Shown here piece after piece: positions 43,857 to 52,804 of a stretch of 64,000 bases of DNA. The notes beneath the pieces were generated by a model. The model was given only the letters and a program-made list of their open reading frames with translations, was not told the DNA's origin and made no database searches. Every line of letters begins with the position of its first letter. Position 1 is the first letter of the stretch. Position numbers and translations under genes: made by a program. Source of the stretch: Euglena gracilis (Eukaryota > Euglenida > Euglenophyceae > Euglenales); NCBI GenBank assembly GCA_039621445.1, contig CP154955.1, positions 52,543,384 to 52,607,383 of the forward strand. The letters are read 5' to 3'.

Positions 43857-43977
43857 TAGATATTGGGGGGGGGGCAGAGGGTTGTGAAAAAATATTGCTA
43901 AGGCTGAGGGTGGTTATGAGAGTGTCGCTCTTATTTTTCACAACAATTCAGGAGGAGGCCCCTCGACCTGATCTGGT

Positions 43978-44793
43978 TCACCCAGTAGTGGACACCGGGG
44001 AGGGGCGGGGTAGGCCTGTGATGATTAGTACCGGTGGCTCTCTGCTTGGACATGGGCTTGCTGGGATATCCCTCCAGGGGGAGGGCGCTCGCATTTGGTG
44101 CGGGGGCCAGAGGGGATTGCTAGTATGAGATTGGGGGGAGGCCAGGGGGGGGGTACCTCGTGAGGTCGGCGTTCTGGTCAGATGCGTGCCAGACGTGAAG
44201 ATCAAAGGGAAGTCAAAACCCCCCCGGGTTCTACTTGTTATTGAGGGTTGGGTACCAACCCTTACAAATTCCGGCACGGCGCGTGCCGGTCCGGGAACAG
44301 GGCGATCCTGTCCGCACCAGCAACTTGTGCAGCATACGCTGTTGCTTTGGGTGCCAACACTGGGTTCAACACCCAACACATGTGGAGTTGTCTTCACTCC
44401 GGCATTGGCTCTCGAGCCAGTGGCCTCTGTCAGGGGTTGGGGTGGAAGGCCTTCTGCCTTGTGGCCTGTGTTGCCCTGCGGCCCACAGCCGTAGGTGACG
44501 ACTGCTGCCTCCAGATGTTTGGGCTCGTGGAGGGTGGAGTGACCACGTTCCTTGTCAAATGGGGGTGTTGGACGCAGCCAATAAGTCTGTGCCAGCCAAC
44601 AGGCTGTCCTTCGCCAGAAGCCAGGGAGGGTAAAGTGGGGGGGTATATCAGGAGTTTGGTGGGGGGGCAAAAGCTCAGGTGGGGGTGTCCACCTCCTCCC
44701 AGAAATTTTGCCCGGTTGGCCGTGCCTTCGGCACGTTGTCCCCCTCCCGCCGCGTGGAGGCTGGGCGCCGCTGGGGTCCCACGGTGGTGACGG

Positions 44794-44828
<35 letters not shown>

Positions 44829-44936
44829 GAGATGAGAGAGAGAGAGAGAGATCAGAAGAGGGAGAGAGAGAGAGGGAGACAGAGAGAGAGCCGAGAGAGA
44901 GAGCGAGAGAGTATGCTAGAGAGAGAGAGAGAGATT

Positions 44937-44967
<31 letters not shown>

Positions 44968-45474
44968 GCGGAGAGCAGCAGAGACGCAGAGATGGACGAG
45001 ACAGAGAGGAGAGAGAGAGATGGAGAGGGATGGGAGAGAGATGAGAGAGAGGAAGGGGGAGAGGAGGGAAAACGGAGGAGAGAGGTGGTGGGGGGTGGTT
45101 TTGGTGGTGGACCCCCCATGGGGGGGGGGAGGGGAGGGGGGATGCGGGGCGCACCAGGGAGGAGGAGAGAGAGAGAGAGAGAGGAAGATGAGAGAGAGTG
45201 GGCCCCGGCTGCAGATGAAAGGTGTCCACAAACGCCGCTGGCCTGGGGAGGGGGGGAGGGCGGTGGCCCCGATGGTGCCCAACGCCCCACCGGCCGACTC
45301 CCAAAACGGGACCTTGCGCCGCGCGGCAACATGGGACGTCGGCAGGACACACGTGTGGCTCCTGTTTGGCCTTGCAAGATGCCACGCATCGCTGGCTTTC
45401 TCGTCTGGCTCTTTTTCACTTTGTGAGCTTGAATTCCGCTTTCTGGGTTCTGAACACACATATATTTTACCCAC
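43978..45474 (-). pseudogene. Long (498-codon) minus-strand ORF, part low complexity
   Basis: The frame stays open across three different parts. The 5' part (45474-45215) reads VLPTSHVAARRKVPFWES then AGGALGTIGATA and may be a true exon (possible donor at CGCAAG/GTCCCG). The middle (about 45210-44795) is Ser/Leu-only, translated from (GA)n. The 3' part (44700-43978) reads TYWLRPTPPFDKERGHST and SNSVCCTSCWCGQDRPVP and looks like decayed coding sequence of the module block. As a single protein it is unlikely. Confidence 0.3.
44795..45210 (+). repeat. (GA)n microsatellite with G runs, about 400 bp
   Basis: AGAGAG-rich purine tract 44797-45080, then GGTGGGGGGTGG and G runs, then GAGAGA at 45163-45198. 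The plus strand is nearly all purine, which favours triplex formation in principle. Confidence 0.9.
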
Positions 45475-45481
45475 CCTGAGG

Positions 45482-46820
45482 GCCTGGGGGGGGGGGTCAC
45501 TTCCACTCTTCCAAAAACCAGTCAGTCACTTTTTCGGAAAACAACCCAGTCAGGGGGGCGGGCGTCGCTCTGGAATCCAAAAGAAATTGACCACGGAAAA
45601 TGTTTCGGCGCCAGGCCATATTAATGGTTTTTTTGCAGGCCCCCTGGGGGGGGGGGGTCCGGGCCAAACCAGTCACCGCTCGGGGGGAAGGGGTCCGCCA
45701 GTGGCTAAGTGTACAGTTCCGAAGTTGGGCAATTCGCATGGAAAATCACTCCTCAAAAAAACGGACAAGGCTTCTTGGTGGACAGGTTTCCCACACTTTT
45801 TAAGCAGTTATCCCGAATTTTTCCCGGTGTTTTAAGAACATCTTCTTTGTCAGCAGGAGATCCTATATTGTAATATACATTATATATATATATATATATT
45901 AATAAAACATATGTATATAGATTAATAATGTATGGAGATATACCAATAATATGTACGGATATATATACACATATTAATACGAATATATATATATATATAT
46001 ATTAATAATATATAGATACATATATATATATTAATAATATGTATATGTGTGAAATATATATACATATATTATATATCATCCAACTGGGGAGTCCTCCTGG
46101 TCCCTGGGTCCGTTGCCAGGGTTCCCCGTGCGTGTCGTAGTTTTTGTTGTTTGCCGCAACACACAACCTTTTGCGACGTTTTGACCGCGGGCTGCCAGTG
46201 TGGACGGGGGAAACGGGAAGCCTATCCATCGCAGAACCAACGTTGGCGGCCCCCCGGGGGGGACACAGGGCCAGGCCAGAAGAAGGGATAAAAGGCACCA
46301 AAAAAACAGCCGCAGTGCACACAGGGGGACACAGGGACGGACACAAAAGCAGAACGTGCCCCCACTGTGTGCCACAGAATTGGCTGCATTTCCAGCAAGA
46401 CGCTTAAAAAAAAAATGCCCCTTCAGCAAACTCTTGGCACGTGCCATTGAAGGCTCTCCACCTCTGGCAGGGACCATACAATTGCTTACCGACCCCCGGG
46501 GGGGGGGGTCACTCCACTTTTTTAAAAACCAGTCAGTCACTCATTTTCAAAAAACCAGCCAGTCACTACCCCCCCCGGGGGGGGGGGGGTCGGCCACTCA
46601 GAAAAACGGCCACTTTCCAGTCACTTTAGGCCATTTTAGGCCCAAAAAATTTTTCCGGCGCCTTCGGCGCCGGGGTCACTCAAGCCACTTTTGCCCACTC
46701 CTGGCCGACCCCCCCCCGGGGGGGGAGGGGTCCGGGTCAAAAAACCAGTCAGTCACTCTGAAAAAAACCAGTCACCCACCCCCCCGGGGGGGGGGGGGGT
46801 TGGTCAGTGCTTAAGCAATT
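45482..46820. repeat. Dispersed repeat family E (CCAGTCAGTCACT plus G/C runs) and an AT-rich island
   Basis: CACTCTTCCAAAAACCAGTC and AGTCAGTCACTTTTTCGG (45507-45537), AAAACCAGTCAGTCACTC (46527), CCAGCCAGTCAC (46556) and AACCAGTCAGTCACTCTG (46743) recur next to CCCCCGGGGGGG runs. CGGCGCCTTCGGCGCCGGGG lies at 46655. 45855-46078 is an AT-rich tract (TATATATA, TTAATAATATG). No gene. Confidence 0.65.
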
Positions 46821-46924
46821 GCCTGGCAGGGACGCAGAGAGCCCGCCGTGCTCACCCAAGCCGGTTTGCCGGAGGTGAAGGAAATTTCGTGCCCAAAAAA
46901 ATGGGCCTTGGACGACCCCCCCCC

Positions 46925-47010
46925 CCCAGGGTTGGAGCCCGGTGGCTCTCTTTGGCGGGTTCCACGCACGCTGCGCAACGTCACGCGGCGCGGTTCATTG
47001 GTTGCTGAGA
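46925..47010 (-). other. Weak coding-like island
   Basis: Minus strand reads NEPRRVTLRSVRGTRQRE then PPGSNPG with moderate G/C-ending codons, stopping at a C run. No boundaries. Possibly an exon. Confidence 0.2.
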
Positions 47011-47020
47011 CCATTTCAGC

Positions 47021-47069
47021 GCCGTGAGTCCCGTGAGTCCCGTGAGTCCCGTGAGTCCCGTGAGCCCCG
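47021..47069 (+). repeat. Five-copy 10-bp tandem repeat GTGAGTCCCG
   Basis: GTGAGTCCCG stands four times in a row with a final GTGAGCCCCG. On the minus strand this reads SRDSRDSR. Confidence 0.95.
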
Positions 47070-47579
47070 TTTCATGTTTTCTTTTTTAATTTGAATCGTC
47101 CATGAGCCACACCACTGCTCAGTTTCTGGTTGATTTTGCAAATTCATCATGTTGAGATAGAATTTAGCGCCCCTCCCCTGCCAACCAAAGCACCAAAACC
47201 ATTTGCCCACTGCGATACCACCTTCAAGGGTTGGGTCTGGGGGGGGGGGGACAGAGACTGAAACAGCAGGAAGAGAAATTTCTGGGCGATACCTAAAATG
47301 GGGGAGAAACGGCCGAATTTTGTTAAGAATCTTCCCCACAACAGTTTTCCCTCCGTTTGATCCCACAACCAAAACGTTTAGATCCCAGACCAAATCCCAA
47401 TGGCAAAAAGTTTCACCTGAGTGACAAAACACAAACACGTTCAAGTGTGTCCAGTACCGAACGCGCTGGAATATTTCGAGAAAACACTTTTGAAAGCGTT
47501 CCTTCATGTTGTTCCGTGGCAGGGTGTTGTGTCCGCCCATAGCTGCGCAAGGTCCCGCACACCGGACGGTGTGGCTCAC

Positions 47580-47634
47580 GTAGTGCGAGGCGGGCGACGC
47601 GACGCGGGCAATGGCCGCTAAGGCCGCGGCTTGG
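47580..47634 (-). CDS. Candidate internal exon, unidentified
   Basis: The minus strand has GCTCTGCAG (acceptor, ends 47635) and a near-consensus donor CACTAC/GTGAGC (47579). One base then 18 codons: QAAALAAIARVASPASHY, mostly G/C-ending and helix-like. Too short to identify. It may be an exon of a minus-strand gene that also includes 49389-49518, but their phases do not join directly. Confidence 0.35.
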
Positions 47635-47639
47635 CTGCA

Positions 47640-49385
47640 GAGCGTCCTCTCAAGGTGGGCGTCAAATGAGGTCTGGCGGCTCTCTTGGCCCAAACCCACG
47701 ACGGGGGGCTTTGGGGGTCAAAGGTGGGACACTGGATTTGGGGGGGGGCAACTTGAAAATGGTCTCAAAACACCCATTGGAAATGATTTGCCATTTATTT
47801 TACCATTCACTGTTTACTGTTTACTATTCACTATTTTTTTTACTATTTATTTTAATGATGTGTTATTTTTGAATAAGGTGAAGGGGTTTACAACTTAAAA
47901 AAAAAATCATTCTCAAATAAAAATTTAAAAAGGTTTGGGAGTTAAACTGGGGTGTTCACATTTAACAAGGAAGGTCAAGAAGGTCAAGCAGCCAGGGGGG
48001 TCCCGCAGGCCAGCTGGAAAAAAGTGCTGCTTGGACACCCCGCAGTAGGGGTCGGAGGTCCAAGGAGGGGGGGTCCAGCCGGCTGGCATCTGGAGCCGGC
48101 AGGAACCAAAAAAGTGGCAGAAAATACAAATCTAGCTGGGTTGGGATGTTCACCCAAAATTTTAAGTTAAAAAATCCCCCCCAAAAAACCCGAAAAGGGG
48201 TATTTTAGCCATCTTGACCCTTTTTCAAAAGCTTTGGCGGTTTGTCTTTGACTTCGATGGGTGGAGCAACATTTTTTCAGCGGACCGCACCTCCCCGGGT
48301 GGGGGGGGGTCCTCAGCCCAACTGGGAGCTCATGGCTGGAAAAAAGGTGGCCTGGCTGCTGGATCCCCCCCAGGGCAGGGCCCTCCAGTTTACAGGGTGG
48401 ACAGAAATTTTGGCAACGCACCCAGATCTGCCACAACTATTTTCACCATAATTTTCGACCGATGTCGACTTCCCACACCCTCTTCTGCGAAGCCTCAGCC
48501 CACAATGACAAAAATGGCTGAGAAATGGTCTAAAAAATGACAAAAAATGACAAAAATTCCAATGTTGGCAAATATACAATTCCAATGTTGGCAAATATTG
48601 ACCCTTGATGGGACATTCGAGACGAAGTAGCCAGATTTTGTTCAATTTCCTCAAGAAAGCAAGGGCAAAACTACTTGACACATCGCAAAAAAAAGACCTA
48701 AGAAGTGGTTGAATACCGAATTTCACCGAAAATTCCTTTTTCAAAATTAAAATTTTTCCAAGTCTGCCCTGAAAGAAAACCCTTTCATTGAATAGATTTC
48801 ACCATCGGAAAAAAAAAGAATTTGGGGAACAACATATATGGTATTGTATTTGCAGAAGCATGACAAAACCACCGTCTCAGAAATGGAACCCGGATGGGGT
48901 GGCTCTGGCCGCACCAGAACCATCCAAAAGAGCCGCACCGTGGCCCGTGTCACCACGCGGCTCCTGCTGCGTGGCCCAGTCCACACAGCACACAAATGCA
49001 TTGATGACTGATGAATGATTGAACAGGGGCACGCCAGGCGCCACTCCCCGGACCAGTGGGGGGGGGTTGGGACCCGGTTGCATGTAAATGCCATTTTCTG
49101 GCGCCGGGGAAGGGGGCTGCCCACCCCAAAGCCGGACCTCCTCCTCTCCCCGCCTATACAACCCGGGGGGGGGGGGGGGCTGCAGCCTTCGTTTAAAAGA
49201 AGCCACACAACGCACACAACACACATGCACGCACGCACGCACGCAAAACACACACACGATACCGACAGACCGAGAGGCGATAGCAAAGACGCACATGTAC
49301 ACACACAGGCCAACATGCGCATGACGCGTACAGCGCCAATACGCACGCCCCAACATCTGCTCACACACGCCACCGGGCCACTCCC
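47640..49385. other. Non-genic stretch
   Basis: Mixed sequence. 47800-47880 repeats TTTACTATTCACTATTT words, 48000-48110 and 48300-48400 contain GCTGGAAAAAAGTG/GGCTGGAAAAAAGGTGG-type words, and 49200-49330 is CA/GCAC-rich. No gene recognised. Confidence 0.4.
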
Positions 49386-49388
49386 CAC

Positions 49389-49518
49389 CCCCGGCACAGG
49401 CAAAGCGGGTGCCCGGCGGGAGCCGCCGCGTCCAGCCCCGGTCCTCCGGCGCCGCGCGGCGGCGCCGAGCATCAGCCGCACCGAGGCCTCGTCCGGCGCC
49501 ATGTGGGCGACCGGTGCC
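49389..49518 (-). CDS. Candidate exon resembling a pentatricopeptide (PPR) repeat
   Basis: After CGGAGGCAG (ends 49519) one base and 43 codons follow to GGG/GTGGGG (49388). The peptide is APVAHMAPDEASVRLMLG, AAARRRRTGAGRGGSRRAPA, LPVPG. P-D-E-A-S-x-R-L-M-L-x-A-A is like the middle of a PPR or TPR-like helical repeat (P-[DN]-..-T/S....-[LI][LI]..C/A). Codons are almost all G/C-ending. Only one repeat-like unit is seen, so the assignment is weak. PPR proteins bind organelle RNA. Confidence 0.35.
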
Positions 49519-49569
49519 CTGCCTCCGGGCCACGGCGTCGCTAGGCTGGGTCATGGATTTGTGTGACAC

Positions 49570-49665
49570 TGTGACCCCCCCCTGAGTCACACCAGTGGTG
49601 TGACCCCTCCTTGGGGGAGTCACACCAGTAGTGTGACCCCTCCTTGGGGGTGTCACACCAGTGGA
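49570..49665 (+). repeat. Tandem 36-bp repeat with GTCACACCA.TGGTGTGAC palindromes
   Basis: GAGTCACACCAGT.GTGTGAC followed by CCCTCCTTGGGGG is repeated about 2.5 times (49583, 49618, 49651). Each junction GTCACACCAGTGGTGTGAC is a perfect palindrome around G/T. Confidence 0.9.
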
Positions 49666-49977
49666 GGGGGAATAGGTCAAACTTGGGGGGGGGGGGTATA
49701 CCAGTCCGGCCCGGCTGGGGACGGAAATTTTGCTGGAGGCTTTCGGCCCGTTTTTTAGTGAGCTTTGGGCGGGTGGGTAAGTTCAGGGAGGCTCAACGTG
49801 TGGCCAGTTTTTGTTGCATCAGAAACGTCAGATTGGCGGACAGCGGAAACGCCAGAGTGCACTGCAGTCACACAGGAACCCAAACCAAACATTCTCGAAA
49901 TGAATGTGAAACTCTGACCCACAGGTCCGCCAGCATCTTCCACGCCTGGATGGGTGGACGCCCCCAGACACCACGCA

Positions 49978-50036
49978 CACAACACACACACACACACACA
50001 CACCCACACACACCCACACACACCCACACACACACA

Positions 50037-50080
<44 letters not shown>

Positions 50081-50271
50081 CCACACACAGCACACAGCAC
50101 ACACACACGCGCGCGCACGCACGCAAACACAACACACACACACACACACACACAACACACAACACACAACACACACGCACACATGCACACACACACACAC
50201 AACACACTCACAACACACAACACACACACAGAGAGACAACACACACACACACAACGCACACATGCACACAT

Positions 50272-50323
<52 letters not shown>

Positions 50324-50333
50324 CACACACACA
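49978..50333 (+). repeat. (CA)n/(GCAC)n microsatellite, about 350 bp
   Basis: CACACA with GCACGCACGC (50038-50069), CACAACACAC and a GAGAGA word near 50231. Low complexity on both strands. Confidence 0.95.
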
Positions 50334-50631
50334 AGGGGGGTGTTGTGTGGCTGAGTTTTTGAGGGAGAAAATGTGTGGGTTTGTAGAAAGAAAATAAATT
50401 TTCACACCAAACACAAGCTACCCAGCCGATTGGCGACACATTTTTGGCGCATTATGGCAACTTAGAGGCGACGCATTCCACCCATAGGGGGGGATACAAA
50501 TCAAAATTACTTGGAAGTGCCGCCGACAGGAACCAAACCGCTGCATGGGTCCAGGACTGGATAAGTGTGGCTGGACCCTCGTCAACAGGGTGGGCCCTCC
50601 CCGGCGTTAGCGACGGCCTGCTCTGGGAATG

Positions 50632-50775
50632 TCAGTGCGGGGCCTGTGGAAGAAGAAGGTGGTCCATCGTCATGCCTCCCAACGCAACAGTCTGCGCCGA
50701 ATTGCGAAGAGTACCGAAATAAATGCACAGCTCCTGAGCTGCGTAAACTGCACACAAAGTCCTCAATAAGCCCAT
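50632..50775 (-). CDS. Short ORF of 47 codons, unknown
   Basis: From ATG at 50775: MGLLRTLCAVYAAQELCI, YFGTLRNSAQTVALGG, MTMDHLLLPQAPH, stop at 50634-50632. The residue mix is natural and partly hydrophobic, but codon use is unbiased, unlike the GC3-rich exons. It may be a fragment of a mobile element or chance. The plus strand is also open. Confidence 0.2.
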   Translation of the reverse strand: MGLLRTLCAVYAAQELCIYFGTLRNSAQTVALGGMTMDHLLLPQAPH

Positions 50776-50789
50776 AGCATCGATTCACT

Positions 50790-51200
50790 TAGTGACCCAG
50801 GGGGCGGGTCCAAACCCACCCATCACAATCCCCCTGGAGGGGGGGGGATCCACCAACCCGCCCACCCAACGAAAACCAACCCAAAATCGGACGAAAGTCC
50901 TTGAATTTTTTGATAGTTTTTCTGGCCTGGCCTTCAGTCGGGCCAGACAGACCAACGGTGCACCCCCCGGCGGGTGCGCCACGGGGGGGGGGGGGGGTGC
51001 GCTCCACGCACACAGACTAAAATGGCCAGAGGTGAATAACAGCGCCAGGCCAGAAGAGAGGATAAAAGGCACCAGACAAACAGCCACAGTGCACAGCAGG
51101 GGGTCTGAAGGCCCCAACCCACCCACCCACCCACCCACCCACCCACCCACACCCGAGAACCCACCCACGCCCCCCCCCGGGGGGACGGGTCACACAGGTG
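50790..51200. other. G/C-run and CCCACC array stretch
   Basis: CCCACCCACC array 51118-51152, G and C runs, and the word AACAGCGCCAGGCCAGAAGAG (51039) with GATAAAAGGCACCA that also occurs near 46268-46300 (GGGCCAGGCCAGAAGAAGG, GATAAAAGGCACCA). This is therefore a dispersed repeat. No gene. Confidence 0.55.
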
Positions 51201-51710
51201 CTAAGTTTATCTGCGGCCCAAAACAAAACCTTCGGCAGACCAACATTTAACTACTTCAAAGCCCAAAAAAAAAAAGGATTCTTTTTTGATTTCGGTGAAT
51301 TGGTTCATAATGTTGCCGAAATTGACAACAAAGTTTTGGAAGCAGATGGCATGCAGGCAAAAAAGGTTCCTTTATTCGAAGCATTTCCAATATGTCTGTA
51401 AAAAAAAACAAACTCGTGGCGAGAGTGGGCAAAATAAGGTCCAAGGTAGCTCGCGTTTCCCTGTCAACCAGGCGCAACGTTTAATTCTGCTTGGGGGTGG
51501 GGTGGGAGAGGGCAGAAAAACCGCCTCCCCGACAATAACTTCGCAGGTGTGCGCTTTCTACAGACATAGTGTGCCACAGAATTGGGCTCCTGTCCTGGCC
51601 CGTTTGTTTGAGGGACACCCAGGCACCTCAGATCAACACCTGAGTGGGAGGTGCTGGTAGCATCAGATCAAATTTTGGTTCGACAGTCAGCTTTTGGTTT
51701 AACAAAAAAC

Positions 51711-52002
51711 GATGGCAGTTTGTAGCAGTAATCCCCAATTTTGCCATTTAAACTCCCGCCGCGTGCCACCTGAGTTATGCCCAAGATGCGGATCTGATAT
51801 TTTCGCTGCACTCCAGTTCACTGTTTTCGCGCATTTGTTGAACTCTCACGCTTCTTTGGGATGCAGTCCTGCATTTAGCCTACATTTTTCAGGGGGTTGG
51901 TCAAACTGGGGTTTGTGCTGGTGCCCAGGGAATTGCTTAAACTTGGGTGGGGCTAACGTGGCTGTTCAGGGGGGGGGGGAGACTTGGCCAATGCCACAGT
52001 GA
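51711..52002 (+). other. Plus-strand ORF with a CPRC motif, doubtful
   Basis: Open for 96 codons from ATG: FCHLNSRRVPPELCPRCG, SDIFAALQFTVFAHLLN, SHASLGCSPAFSLHFSG. The C..C pair alone is not enough to propose a zinc site, and codon use is unbiased. Confidence 0.2.
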
Positions 52003-52009
52003 TAAGAGG

Positions 52010-52760
52010 CAAACAACCTCAGCACAGGCACAGGAAGAACGCCGCTGGCAGCGCCGCGCTCTCGGGCAGCGGGGAGCGTTAGGCGAGGCCACCCATTGGA
52101 CTGGGCTGGGCTGGGAGGACCACGGGGAATGGGAATGTGAGAGTGAGGCGCCCGGTTTGCAACAAGGGAAGAAACTGAGATGTCAGGTTCCAGGTTTGAG
52201 TTGTTTAAAGCTGTGGTTTGGATTCGGTTTGCTCCTCTCCTCGTGCAGCGGGGGGGTGGGGCTGTACAAAGCCCTGTTTATTTCTTGGTGGTTTTGAAAA
52301 GAAGTTTGGCATTTACTGTTGGAATGTTTGACCACAGAATTTGGATAATTAATTAATTAGGGAATTCAGAGAGGGATTTGTCATTCTGCTTCTTCCCCGC
52401 ATACTGGAGAAGAGACTGGAGAAGAGGCTGGTGCATTTTTTTCATTGCTTGGCGGGGAGTCTACTCTCCGAAGTGATTCTATCTCCAAAGGTGATGATGG
52501 TGGTAATGGTGATGATGATGGTGAAAATCATGATCATGATCATAATAAAATCAAGAATAAATCAGGGAACCATCATCATGATGGCAATAATGGTATTAAT
52601 ATAAAAAAATGGCAACCCTGATTTACTGCCCTCCCCCGGGTCCCAGTAGTTGCACCTACCAGGGACTTCGGCCGCCCAGGAAAATACTTGGACCTCCGAC
52701 CATTTTCTCAGGGGCAATCACGCCACCGCGGACTCTTTTTGCGGATGGGGGAGTTCTGAA
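52010..52760. other. Non-genic stretch with one GC-rich island
   Basis: 52018-52105 is GC-rich and open on plus (AQAQEERRWQRRALGQRG). 52480-52600 is rich in GATGATGG/ATGATCATGATCAT triplet and palindromic words. Nothing recognised. Confidence 0.4.
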
Positions 52761-52761
52761 G

Positions 52762-52802
52762 TTAAGGTTAGGAATGAGGGTTAGGGTTAGGGTTAGGGTA
52801 AA
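52762..52802 (+). repeat. Interstitial telomere-like TTAGGG repeats
   Basis: GGTTAGGAATGAGGG is followed by three consecutive perfect GTTAGG-phase units (TTAGGGTTAGGGTTAGGG) at about 52781-52798. Single or degenerate copies occur near 613, 14940 and 19450. Either old telomere insertion or a satellite-like word. Confidence 0.75.
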
Positions 52803-52804
52803 GT

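Noticed and set aside
51711-52002. CPRC-containing ORF as a zinc-finger protein
   Set aside because: Only one C..C pair, no partner Cys/His at proper spacing; listed only as doubtful.
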